DNA from: Gonapodya prolifera JEL478
Lineage: Eukaryota; Monoblepharomycota; Monoblepharidomycetes; Monoblepharidales; Gonapodyaceae
DNA: 64,000 nt
Direction: 5' to 3'
Assembly (NCBI GenBank): GCA_001574975.1
Contig: KQ965751.1
Location: 331,805-395,804, forward strand
The number at the start of each line of letters is the position of its first letter. Position 1 is the stretch's first letter. Shown in pieces: positions 24,010 to 35,905 of the stretch. Below the pieces are notes generated by a model that did not search any database, was not told where the DNA came from, and was given only the letters and a program-made list of their open reading frames with translations. The translations under genes were made by a program, and so were the position numbers.

Positions 24010-26118
24010 ATGGTGAGAGAGCGCCGTGCCGCCCGGTCGCTGGTTGGGTTGACTTCGCTCTGGTTGCCGCCTTCCTGCCCATAATCCAAGGGATTGGAGA
24101 GGCACAGCACACATCCACACAAAATCTGGAATATGCCAAGGGATATAGAACTGGATACAGCGCTCAACTACTGAGTGTGAAAGATTGCCAAAACAGTGAG
24201 TGCTCCTTCTCGACTTCTCGCGATACATTCGGAGAACATTCCGATTCCCAAAAAGTGTGCACTCTTCTCGGTCCCATTTGCGTGGGCTTCACGCTGACAG
24301 CAGACGGATTCTGCTATTTCAAGAATACCCCTGTGTATCAAGTCGCTGCACCCAACGGCATATTTGAAATCTGGAGACCCCTCTTTGCCAACTCTGGCAA
24401 GCTACGCGTACACAATGCGCGCATACGTCAATTACCAGGGATTTGACATCGTCGGTAAGCCCTTGAGTGTAGCATATCGTCCTGGTTTCGGTGCTGAGGT
24501 GTTTAGGTGTTAGCGCTTCACCCAGGCGCGACTCAAGATCAATGCATTGCAATTTGCAATTATATTAAAAGTTGCGCAATCTACGAGATGGTAAACGGTA
24601 GCTGCAATATGAACGTATGTTGACTTTTCTCTGGGTGGCCGGTTTTGTAAGAGACTCCAATTATTCACAACGGGACATCAGTCGGCAGCAGCAAATGCCC
24701 TGTCAGACTCAGAGTGGACTGCTTACATTCGCAGATCTGTTGTCGCAACTACTCTTCGTGATTCTATCGCATGAATCAATCGGTTTTGGTCTTGGAGAAA
24801 CGATCTGATACTTCCTCAGCCCCCACTCCATCCACTGCCACCATACCAACACAGCTCTCGCCCTCATTGATTGCATATAGCGGCGCTTGCAACTCCACCT
24901 CGCAGTGCGCTGAAATATGAAGTTGCGTTTCTCGTGAGTGGTAACCAATTCCATTCTCCAATTCTCCACCACAAACACTCCTTTTGTGCCAAACTGGAAT
25001 AACATTACAAGAGCTTTGTGGGTGTCCTCCCAGTCAGCAGCTCTGCGCTGAATCTGCAACAACATGTTGCGACCTCGCAAGTACCGCATCAGTAGCATAA
25101 CAGTCGCAATCAACGTCCGAAGGATTCACCCCTCCTCCTCCTCCTCCTCCTGTCCTAAACACTGGCTTGATTGCGGGAAGTAGGTTCTTGTAATGGTGCC
25201 GAAATCGTTGCGCTCCCTTCATTAACATTCATTCCTTGCCCTGGACAGTTGCAGGATCCGTAGGAGGACCCCTTCTTATCGCCAACATTGCCGGAATTGG
25301 CGTTTTGTACAGCCAGAGGTGGGTGCCGCCTCCTCCGCGCCTTCTTGATAGACACCAGTCCAGAAGGGGGAATTCCTCGCGATCCTCCGAAAAGTCTCCC
25401 TCGCTGGCAAAAGGGATCAAGCGTGCAACGGAAATATCTGAAACCTCTGGGATATCAAGTAGTGCAGATACGACGATTGGGTCCCGCGCTCTTGTCCTGG
25501 GACAACTTGATGAAGTAAGTTCCAAGCGGGTGAATGCATTTCGACCAAATTGACGATGTGGCGTTTGCAATCAGTGTCACGTGAGTTTCGCGACTATATA
25601 CGACATCTGCTTATTTGTTCTTGGATAGGGGCTAACCTCAAAAGTTCTTAGAATCTTGATGTGGGAACTTACGGCATCTTCCCTCTGGACGTTCTGACCT
25701 TAATGCAATGAATTCTGTCATCCTTTCAGTACCAGTGCTCCCACCCCTATCAAGTCTCCGTACAGCATCTCGATTGTATGGGCCAAGCCAATCAAAATCA
25801 TCAACGGTCCTTGAGCCTTATTCGTGGGTGCAAGGGAGTGACAGTACGATTGTAAAAGTAAGTGAAAACTTTCTTTGGGTGACAGGTGCACGATTATACA
25901 TATACGACTCCTCAGCTCATATTTTATAGCCTCCGTTTGCAGACGTGCGCGGCCCATTGTCCGGCAAGTCAGGAAGCGTCGGCACATCGATCGTCACATC
26001 AGACAACCTGTCGTTGCTGCCCTCATCTTCAACTTTGGGTGTCGCTGGCACCTCCATTCTGGGTGTACAGAAAGTCGAAGAGGCGAAGAAACCTGGGGGT
26101 GAAGTCGAGGATATCTGA
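24010..26118 (+). pseudogene. Decayed SH3-tailed membrane protein, family copy C
   Basis: Starts at ATG 24010, but the signal peptide frame breaks near 24080 before HTSTQNLEYAKG. The PAN-like exon (CTLLGPICVGF...CYFKN) shifts frame near 24360. The Cys-rich module has a TGA in GACNSTSQCAEI* near 24917 and a TAA further on. Most of the Ser/Thr stalk is missing. The transmembrane exon (AGIGVLYSQR) survives near 25310. The front half of the SH3 domain is gone; only YGIFPLDVL near 25670 and the C-terminal region remain, ending in a stop at 26118. Clearly a dead copy. Confidence 0.78.
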
Positions 26119-26386
26119 ACAATTCCATTGATATTTATGTTAGTCATGATCTACGTCGCGGCCAAATATCATACTGTGCCTTGAGGGTAATCAAACAATT
26201 CTAATACGCTTGTGAAAGGGAGCGTGTAACTCGAAATTACGAATATTGCTTCTCCAAGTGTACAAACGTCTACGACAAAATTGACTTTTGATAACAATTA
26301 TAACCACTTATTCGCACTAATAACAAGATATAAAAGGGTAAAAATCGCCACGGCACTGCAGCTACGAGCTACATCACCATTTCCCA

Positions 26387-28050
26387 TCACCGGCCACGTG
26401 ATGGCCGCATGTCGCGCATATTCATTGACGCGTCCGCGTTATTGAGGGGCATGTACTGCTCTTCCGCACCATAGTACTGATTCGGATACGCAGCAGGCCT
26501 TCCTTGTACCATGCTATCGAACTTGGGCGCCGTGGGTCGGGGATCTTTTCAGGAGCCGACTTTTCGGCAGGTTTGGGGGCTGCAGGCTACGGGGATGAAG
26601 AAACGTCATACTATAGCCAGTACGCTTGCACTCATAACGTTGTGACTTACGGGAGCCCACTCGTACACTGCACGGAAGATATTGACGATCAAGCATCCGC
26701 CAATGACCACGATGGCGACTATTGAGCATACGGAGACAGAGATGAGGGCGGAAATCAATCAAACATGGGTATGTCAGCGGATTTAGGGTCAGCGGTATGA
26801 ACTTACAGAAGATGGTCGCCATATCCATCTGCGTTCCAATCGGCGGGGTGTTGGGAGCAGCGTTACGAATGTTCGGCATTGCGAAGAGAAGGGCAGCGCC
26901 GAGAGCTAGGGTGTTGGAAACAATTTCTCCGAGACCTTGCTCTCGGTCTCTCGACGGGAGCAAACTCACCAACAAATGGCACCTCAAGTTTTCGTCCCTT
27001 GTATCTGATATTCGTGGACACGAGCCCGTACGCCAGGGTAAGACCCCACATGATAGCTCCCGTGACAAGAGAGAAGAACTTTGTCGTAACACTCCTTCCC
27101 ACTGTCAAGGTCACTCCGTACGCGAACAGGCCATCCGCTTCGTTCTCGAGCTGACCAACGTCAGCATTCGCGTAGTAGCTCCCAACTAAACCGAAGAAAT
27201 TGAGCCCCAGCGGGATTGTCTTGGCCGTGGCACTGTTGAATGGGCCGTCGACGGCAAAAACGACAAATTGTGCCTCGTATGTATCGAAGGGGTACGACGA
27301 TGGATCCCTGTCGCCGCTAACGACAACGTCGGTGGAGGGAAGGAGGGACGTGACGTCAAACTTTTTGACGAGGTCGCCGGCGATGAGCGTGACGTTGCCG
27401 AGGTTGCCAAAGTACTTTCCGAGAGCGTTGATCTGGCACGACATGCATATGCGCATCCCATAAAAGATTCGCGATTCGTGGAAGAACCTCAGTTTGTTTG
27501 TTCATGCACCAAGGAGCTCCCAGGCGTACCTACCCCGAATCGGTACGTAATTTTTCCTGACTGTGTATCGATGTTGCTGAAGCTCGCGGAGATACCGAGC
27601 CCGTCGGCATATTCGAAAAGTTGGCCCTGGATGGGCTGAGTGCCATTTGCGCTCTGGCAAGCTCCATTAACGTAGCAATCTTGTTGTGCCTTCTTGAGTT
27701 GAACGGCTGCGAGAGAAGTGAAACGGGGTTCAGTGACGAAATGCAATAAAACGGCGCCTGAAGCCCCAAGGTTCATTACGCACAATATTTTTGGTATGCC
27801 CAGTTGGTGATACCGACGATGGCGCCCAAGATTACTCTGCAATAGTGCAATCAAAAGGGTGAATGAGAAAAGTGGAGGTCGCAGACCTGCAGCGATCGCG
27901 GCAAAAGACCAACTTCAGCGGCCTCCGCGGCATCCACGCTTCCTGTACGTCGCACGGATACTGAGCGATCCTGCCCTGCGACCTTTCTTCGAGTACTCAC
28001 AAAAGCACAAGCGGCAGAATCCGTCTCCACACGGGTATGCTAACTGCCAT
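26387..28050 (-). CDS. DUF4436 family membrane protein
   Basis: Model: exons 28050-28001, 27836-27784, 27706-27534, 27432-26970, 26905-26807, 26718-26651 and a last one from about 26586 or later. It starts with a short cytoplasmic N-terminus and a transmembrane helix (LVILGAIVGITNW), then an extracytoplasmic domain with DPSSYPFDTYEAQFVVFA and PLGLNFFG. RSVTTKFFSLVTGAIMWGL, more membrane helices and a tail follow. These blocks are typical of fungal DUF4436 proteins, whose function is unknown. The upstream exons keep frame through 302 codons. The last exon does not: the tail that best resembles a real end (stop at 26387) needs a one-base shift near 26540. Confidence 0.72.
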
Positions 28051-28454
28051 CGTTTCGATTTATCGATGGACGTTCGCGGGTATCAGTTGAATGCTGTGGA
28101 AACGCGACGATCTGAAAGAAACAATCCAGCCGGTTTTAGCAGGAACGGTTCTGGCCGTACGCCGCTAAAGATCGACCACGGGCATGACAGATTTGCCTGG
28201 TGAGCTAGGAATTGGGCTGGACCAAAAGGAATTCGACGAAGCCGATGCGGCGGAACGAAGGGGGAAACGCGACGAAGGCGACAAAGTGGGTGCGGGCTTT
28301 GGACTGAGTGAGGTAGCCGGTCGAACCTCCGCCAACGCCACATCCCAAGACCGCGGCCGTCTCCTGTTGCCCCCCATCGTCTGCAACCATTTCCTTCGTG
28401 TTTCTCCAGAGGATCCAAACGCCCCCGCACTTTCGCTCATGTTGGATACGCTTG

Positions 28455-30735
28455 ATGAAGAGAGCGCGAGGTGGCGCCCTGTCCGCTAGCTGGACTGCCA
28501 TCCGCGCAACTGTGACCTTTGTCTCCAGTTTCTCGGAGCACAGTACACCTCCACCCCAAATCTGGACTAGGCCAAGGGGAACCAACTCGGATACAATGTC
28601 CAAACGCTGAGCATTGGTGATTGCCAAAACAGTGAGTGCTCCTTCTCTTCTGGCGATCGAGGCACCACATGAACTTTCAAATTTTCGATTCCTCAAAAAG
28701 TATGCACCCTTCTCGGTTCCACTTGCGTCGCATTCACACTGGCAACAGACGGATTCTGCTATTTCAAAAATTCCCTTGCCAATCAAGTCACCGCAACCGG
28801 TGTCAATGCGTATTTCAAATCTGGAAACCCTCCTGCGTCATCTGTAGCAAGCCACTCATACACAATGCAGGCCTCTGTGAACTACGGAGGGAATGGCATC
28901 GTTGGTGAGTCCTCGCGTGTGCGGTATATCTTCGCGGTCGTTCGAAACTGTCATGTGTTGCTGCTAGTGCTAAACCCACCGACACAAGACCAATGCAGTA
29001 CTGTTTGCAATTACCTTTCGAATTGCGCAGTCTACGAGATTGTAAACGGCGACTGTAATCTGAAGGCATGAAATCGTTTACTGAGTGACAAATGGTACAG
29101 AGCCCAACAACTCACGGGATAACAATTCCGCGAACCCCACATCGGACTCCGCATGGACTGCTTACGTTCGCGGAGCCGTTCTTGCAACTCCCCCTCGTGA
29201 GTCTATCTCACAAATGAAACATTTTTCGTGAAATGTAATCACACTGGTTTTTGTCATCCAGTGCCTCCACAACCTCCCCCGCCTACTTCCCCACCCTCCT
29301 CTCCGCCACCTACCACCGTATCGCCGCAACCGTCATCCCCATCGGTTGTGTATGGCGGCGCTTGCACCTCTACCGCTCAACGCACTGGCGCACTAAGCTG
29401 TGTTTCTCGTGAGTTGTTACCCATTCTCTTATGAAATCATCCACGACAAACAATCGTTCCGCCTCCCACACTTACATAACATCACAAAAACTCTGCGGGT
29501 GCCATTCCAGCCAGCAGCTTTGCACCGGATCCACAACTACGTGCTGTGATATGGCAGCCGGCGCCGCATCAACAACCACAGGTAATGCACCTCCTCCTCC
29601 TCCAAACGTCCTAAACACCGTTCAGATTGTTTGTGTGACCGTGAATGGCACTTCGGTCACGTCAGCTGCAATGGTGCCTCTGGGAACGGGATCGAGCGGC
29701 TCTCTCGCACCAACTGGTGATGCGCCAGGGAACGACAATGGTGCAACCTCCACAAACATTGGCTTGATCGCCGGTGGTATGTTCGTTTTGAGTCCTTATG
29801 TCGGCGGTCGTGACTTATAGCAACGTTCCTTCCTTATCGTCGACAGTTGCAGGAGGTGTTGGAGGCCTTCTTCTTATCGTCATCATTATCATTGGCGCCG
29901 TTTTGTACAACCAAAGGCGGGCGCCGCCACCACAACGCCTTGGCTCCTCACTTGACATGAGTCACCCAATAGGCTCAAAACGTTTCTTACAAGGATCCAT
30001 CAAGATGTCCCCCTCCCTTGCAACAGAGATGGCACTCTCCACTTCATCTATAGCCTCCTCCGGGAAAATTTCAAGCAGTGCAAATGCAACAATTGGGTCC
30101 GGTCAAGTCTCTGGGAGTCACACTCTCACCTTGACTCCGTTTATGTTTTCTTCGACGATGTCCCATCCATCATCGCCATTCATCCATTCTACCCTTCCTC
30201 AGACGATGAGAGTGAGCATAATGGTTCATAGAACTTCATTTTCGTGACGTCTTACTAAACCCTTCCCCTACAGTGACTATCCACCCTGGTCAATTCGTGC
30301 TAATCACCACAGTTTACCGCGACGGCTGTTGCGTTGGTACGGTGAGTGATGTTTCGCGGTCCGAGTCACGGTGTTCACCGCTGCTCGGTGTCTCATTCAC
30401 ATCAAAAGCACCTCATTCCGGAAATACAAATGTACCAGTCAAGCGAATATAGTGCAAATACTACTACTCATACCCTACTCGTCCCTGAGGCGACTCCGTC
30501 CTCGTCTGGAGATGTTGCCGGTTCGGATGGTTGGCACGAAAGGAAGGGGGTTCCGCACGACCCCTTCGTTATTGCTGTTGAGGTTCCCTCGCAGGAGCGA
30601 TCGGATGCTTTCACTGCCGTTTGGACGCCCCGCCAGCCCCGAATCGCGGGGTGTTGGGCGGGACTACGCTTTTTCAAAATACGCTCACCTCCGCGACCGT
30701 TTATCCACCGCTGCGCACAGCTCCACCTCTAATAT
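28455..30735 (+). pseudogene. Decayed SH3-tailed membrane protein, family copy D
   Basis: A basic signal-peptide-like start (ATG 28455, MKRARGGAL) shifts frame before QYTSTPNLD, where a TAG replaces the Tyr codon found in the intact copy (near 28570). The PAN-like exon is well kept (CTLLGSTCVAF...CYFKN). The donor after CNLK is GC instead of GT (29067), the acceptors before the next exon and before the Cys-rich exon have lost AG, and one module Cys is Arg. The stalk, the transmembrane helix (GGLLLIVIIIIGAVLY) and SH3 pieces (IAIHPFYPSSDDE) follow, but the SH3 Trp is Cys (RDGCCVG). The tail after 30340 is unclear. Confidence 0.78.
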
Positions 30736-31022
30736 ATTGTAGCAAAATCACGCAACCTGAATCTCGGTGAATCGCGTGATGCGGATGGCAGAAACCCGTT
30801 GCGAAGAACGCCATCTGATCATCACCACCTGATGGGTGGTCTGGCCATCCATCATGATCCTTTTGAGCTTCTCGGTGGAGGAACGGCTCTCAATTTTCAT
30901 TGGCGGCGAATCTTTTCAATGGTGTTGCAAATATGTGCGAAATGTTCAAATATTCATATGGAACAAATGGTTTGGGGTGAGACCAAAAACAACGGTTTTA
31001 GGCAGGAGAAAGATTGTAAGCA
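30736..31022. other. Intergenic, nothing recognised
   Basis: An AT-rich spacer between the end of the decayed SH3 copy D and the stop of the protease gene. No coding, repeat or RNA signal was recognised. Confidence 0.5.
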
Positions 31023-32365
31023 TTAGACTGTCACAATTATCATAACGAACAATAATGTCCCCGAGACAAGTACCATTGACCATTTCGCAGCGTTGACACC
31101 TTTTGTGGGGGCAATATATTATACTCAGCTGGCGATAAGTTTTCAGCAGACACCAAAATCTTACCAAAATTTGGTCTTGCTGCTTGAGTGGGGAAGTTGT
31201 TTATTGCAGCTGGGGTAGTACTCGCCGTCCGAACTGTGGAAGTCGACCTAGATGGCGCCACGGAAGTTGTTGGCACGGTAGACCACACAAGACCATGTTG
31301 TCGAATTCCCTGAATCGGTGCCCGGCCGTTGTTAATGTTTGCCACTGTGCTCGTGATCCATGACCTGAAGCTGCTGACTCGCATTATAACGGTGGGACCA
31401 GTGCCGCACGCGACGTTGCCCAAGGACGTCACACCCCAGAGCTCGCTGTTTCCTGTGAGGTGTGGGCCGCCAGAGTCACCCTGGCAAACTGTCGTGGCGG
31501 CACCGGGTACGTAGGACGGGTCGCCATAAACGCACCCAATTCGGGACCAGGTTTCGGGGGGCAATGAAAGGGAATATAAACATTTGGTGTTGTCGATGAC
31601 GTTGAGCGATACCAGCTGAAGGGACTGTGCAGGCACGGGGCCAGTATATGGGTTCTGGCTTCCATATGGATTGATCAGACCCCATCCCAACGCCAAACTC
31701 CTTGCACCAACAGGTGGAGCATTTTGATTTGCATTGAGGGTAGCAGGCGTGAGCTGCATCATGCTCCCAAGGAGTGGTGGGACTCTCAACACCCAGAGCG
31801 CTATGTCGTAGGCAAGCTGGAGATTCTGGCCGGCATTCGGGTTTGGCTTGAAGATCTGGTCCACCGTGAACAGTACGCATGTGTCCTGAGCGCCGCAGTC
31901 CGCGAGACGTGTGCCGAGTCCAACAGCTGCCTGTGCGTAGCCGTTAAACTGCTCGCTACAATGCGCGGCCGTCAGAATGATGGGGACGGGGGATACTTGG
32001 ACGAGTGACCCAGTACAGGAACTCTGGCCTTGCAATAGGAGGGCAACGTAGGGGTAGAAGGCGACATTTGCGTCGCCGCCCCCGACTATGACTTCGAGTA
32101 GAAACCCCGAACATAACATATATAAAGGATGGAGTGAGATTTTCCCCGGAGCATCCCAAGCATGGATCGCCACAGACTCACAGCTTGTTGCGTTGACCGC
32201 GCTGTTTCCAGATGCTTCCGCGGTGTCATTGAGGGCATTCGTTGCGTTGTAACCTGTGGGGCAGTTCCTCGCCACCGGCCCAACTGTGCAGTTTGCCGTG
32301 CCCGCGAGCACCGGCCACGCACACATCGCCAAGAGGACAATTGCGACGAGACACGCGCGGGGCAT
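31023..32365 (-). CDS. Secreted, membrane- or GPI-anchored trypsin-like serine protease
   Basis: Three exons (32365-32182, 32091-31165, 31099-31023) close in frame to 395 aa. A signal peptide (AIVLLAMCAWPVLAG) is followed by a short Cys-containing propeptide. The mature start FIVGGGDA is created by the first splice, as in S1 peptidases. The catalytic triad is visible: His in ILTAAHC, Asp in YDIALWVL, Ser in CQGDSGGP. A Ser/Thr-rich tail follows. Splicing out the second intron adds a 77-base exon encoding a short hydrophobic C-terminus (GTLLFVMIIVTV), typical of a GPI-anchor signal or tail anchor; without this splice the frame ends in a polar tail at 31040. An upstream in-frame ATG exists 33 bases before the chosen one. 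Confidence 0.85.
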
Positions 32366-33133
32366 CGAATGTTTTGAAGAGAGTCCCTGACGACACATGT
32401 CAAGGATAGCGCCACAAATCGACAGGTAGTATTCTGCCTCCGCATCAGCGAAGTATCTCCGCACCTGCTTCCAGAAACAAAATGAATAGGGAAGATTAGA
32501 ATGTCTCATTTTATTTTCTATTATTTTACGAAGGGTGCATCTGCTTCGACAAGACACTCATCCCATGCAGGGTTGTCATGATCCTAGGTGCATTGGATTC
32601 GAGCCCACTTCATCAGGTTTTACGGTCCCGACTGAACTAATATGTGCTGTCTCGCTCCGTTCGATCAAGTCGGCCGGTGATATGTGATGGAGATCGTGTA
32701 GCAGCCTCGTTTCACTTGAGCGCTGGGACTTGGCGTTGAAGTTGCTACACCGGGGGAATGTCTGCCCAGGTGCTTCTCGCCCAGTTGGGATAATCATGGA
32801 TGTTGCTAACTTCTGAAGCGGCGTGGTGACGCGGAGTGCGGGGGCCGTGGCGAGCAACTACGGTTGTATGTGACGCCAGAAGTTATGCTGGAAGCAGCGG
32901 TTGTGCAGTCGTTGGTGAGCAATTGAAATGAAGGGTTTTGGTGGCCGGCTGTGGTCAGCGGCTTCCTCCGAACCGATTCGTAGAAGCACCATTTTTCACC
33001 TGCCAAGCCAGACCGAAGTTCCTTTTATATTCTATACGCGCGCAAATTAAAACGTTGCGTTTTCAAAACGAAGCCGAAAGAAAAAGCACAACCTAGCCCG
33101 AGCCCATCCCCCTTACCCCGCACACCAGGTTCA
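32366..33133. other. Gene-free stretch before the hAT element
   Basis: Upstream region of the protease gene followed by sequence with no gene recognised. The hAT left end should lie in its right part, but I cannot identify an inverted repeat there. Confidence 0.45.
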
Positions 33134-35890
33134 ATGGATACAACTCTATTGAGACCCCGATTCCCTCCCGATGTTGATGTCAACCTTGAGGATACACCAA
33201 TGGACTCCACCAAAGGAAGTGGACGCAAGGGATCAATGGGCGCAATATGGAAACACTTTGATTCAGTTCCAGGCCCTGGGAAGAAGAAGATGGCAGAGTG
33301 CAAGATATGCAAGTGAGTGAGGCATCTGGGCATTCTCATTCTGCTCTATTCTGGACCAATCCACAGGTCACGACTGAGCACCATCGACGGTAACACTTCC
33401 ACAAAGTGGAAGCATCTCAACGGGCGGCACCGAATCTGCCGGGCTGGGATGGAGCCTATGCAGCTCCGTATCTCAAGATGCATTTGCCCCCATTATTGGG
33501 GCGGATGCAGCTCAAAGATGGGGAAGGGTGAATTTTATTGCATTGCTTTATCCATTACATTAATTGTTGGTGCATTTTTAGGGTGGTTTACATCAAGCCC
33601 GATTTTGGGAGGGGCTGCTCAGATGGATTGTGTGTGATGACCAATCCTTCCAAGTTGTTGAGAACCCCCATTTCTGCAACCTCCTCTCCAGCATCAACTC
33701 GCGCGCCATCCCCCCCTCTGCAGACACAATCAGGGAGGATGTGGACCAACAATTTGAGGACGAATCGTCCTGATTAAGGACTGAGTTGGAGGTGAGTGGC
33801 GTTTTGAGTTTAGTTTATTTGTTTTTGTCGTCGATTGCTAATACTACGTATAGGAGAACAAGTCCCGGGTGTTGCTCACCCTGGATGGATGGACTTTGCC
33901 AAACGGACACCCCTTTGTCAGCATCACTGTGCACTGGATTGATGCGCAATGGATTCTTCAAGGAGTCCTTCTTGACTTTGAGAGTCTAGAAGGATCACAC
34001 ACTGGAGAGCGGCTTGCAGAGGCGTTGATGGATGCAATGGACAGGATGGGGGTCTCGTCGAAGGTGAGTGATTTTAGTATATTTTTGACATCACGATGCA
34101 ATCTAATGTGGCTTTAGTTCCTCGGTATTACCACTGATGGCGCCGCCAACAACAAGGCAATGGTGCAGGCCTTGCTAAAGGCTTGCACCAAGAAGGACCT
34201 CAAGTTCGCAATGGAGAACCACATCATATGCGTTGCCCACGCCATCAATAATGCAGCACAAGCAGCAATCAAAACATTTGGTGGTGGGTCTACATGGGAA
34301 TCAGCAAATGGGGACTTGGATGGAGTGGATATGGCAGGGGTTGGTGCGATTGCGAAGGTAAGTGATTTGACTGTGTTTTATTGCATGTACGCTCTACTAA
34401 ATACATTTTGCAGTTGCGAGGTCTCGTGAATGCAATCCGAGCTGCACTGCAGCGCTGCCAACAACTTGCAGGATACTGTGATGTCAAGGGGATTCCTCAC
34501 CTGGAATTAATTTGGGACATGCGGATACAATGGAATTCAACCTATGCAATGGTAGAAAGGGCATTAAAATTGAAAGAGGTGAGTTTGGTTTTGGGGTGGT
34601 TGTTTAATGAGCATTTGAGCCTGACCACAGCCTCCTTTTCTTCAACGTGAACACATTGAATCAACTGGTCCCAGGCCCTCAAGAGCATTGTCAGTGCGGA
34701 TGCGGGACTCATGTGATTCAGGATCTTGGAGGATGAGTGGGAACTGCTGAGCGATGTGGTGGACCTACTCAAGGTGAGTTGCGTGATCAGTCCAGAGTCT
34801 CTTTTTGGTTGATTACTACTTTTTACCACTTGTTTTTATTCTTTTATAGCCTTTCGCAACCGCGACCAACCATGTTTCCACCGCCAAGCAACCAACATTG
34901 GGGTCTGTCATCCCCATCTTCAACTTCCTAATGGACAAGCTGGAATCGTTCACCAATAACTCAACGCAGGAAGCAAGGGACGCAGCATTTGGGAAGCTGC
35001 AGGATTTCTACGCAGCTCGGGACAGTGCATCCTACGTGGTTGGAATGGGTAAGTGCATAATTGCATGTTTTTTTGAATTTAGGCATTGATTGCTGTAGTC
35101 AATGTCAGAAACTGTTAGTACTAACATTGGTTGTTGTTTTATATTAGTGCTGGACCCCCGTATCAAGATGTTGTACTTCAAGAGGCACAAGTGGGAGGAG
35201 GAGTGGGTGGAGCGGGCGACAAACCAGGTCACAGATGTATTCCGTGAGTATTTGGGAGAGGGAGGGGCATTGGAAGAGGAAGGGAGGGGGCAGCAGGATG
35301 AAACAATGGAACTGGAGGACGAGTTCCTCCAGCATATGATGGACAGTGGGACCACATAGACGAGGGTTGGTGACAGCAACGAGCTGTCCCAATACCTTTC
35401 GGAGGGAGTGCAGCCTTTCATGGTGGATCCCTTGGAGTGGTGGAAGGTGAGTGATGCTGTTTTGGTTCTTGACTTTGTTCTATCGCACCAACACATCACT
35501 ATAGATAAATGCGCCTTGCTACCCGAGCCTTGCTCAGGTAGCACGGGACTACCTCACCATCCTGGGATCAAGTGTGGCAGTGGAATGGGAGTTTTCAGGA
35601 GGCGGGGAGTTGGTGGCAAAGAGGAGGGGTACAATGAGTGCGGAGACAATTAGGATAGTAATGTGTTTAAGATCGTGGTGTAATAGAAAATTGTGAAGTT
35701 TGAATTTATTATTTGAAATAATAATACAATAAAACCAAGCCAAGTCTGAGTCCGAGCTGGGCCATTGAGTCCGAGTCTGAGTCCGAGCTGAGCTGGACAA
35801 TTCCAAGTTCGAGTCCAAGCCAGACCAGGCTCTGTCAGTCAGAGCCAAGCCAAGCCACCTTTGTACCCGGCTCGGCTCAATGAGTCAGAA
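33134..35890 (+). mobile_element. Decayed hAT-superfamily DNA transposon
   Basis: Exon-like blocks read left to right as a hAT transposase. A BED zinc finger lies at 33134-33430 (IWKHFDSVPG, ECKICK, KWKHLNGRH). The RNase H-like core follows (LTLDGWTLPNG, GITTDGAANNKAM, CVAHAINNAAQ, WNSTYAMVERAL). The C-terminal dimerisation region is at about 35390-35660 (LEWWKINAPCYPSLAQVARDYL). Introns with GTGAGT/GTAAGT donors separate them. In-frame stops near 34715 and 35357 show decay. Repeated GAGTCCGAG-type motifs at 35740-35830 look like a subterminal transposase-binding array. A right end near 35885-35900 is likely; no matching left inverted repeat was found. Confidence 0.7.
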
Positions 35891-35905
35891 CACTAGCCCA
35901 CTCCC

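Noticed and set aside
23997-24446. Open frame beginning with GTG for SH3 copy C
   Set aside because: GTG starts are not expected in nuclear genes; the family start is the ATG at 24010, followed by a frame break.
32576-32660. tRNA-like T-arm (GGATTCGAGCC)
   Set aside because: No matching acceptor stem, anticodon arm or A box could be placed at the right distance. A similar stray T-arm-like string near 52715-52735 on the minus strand also fails to fold as a tRNA.
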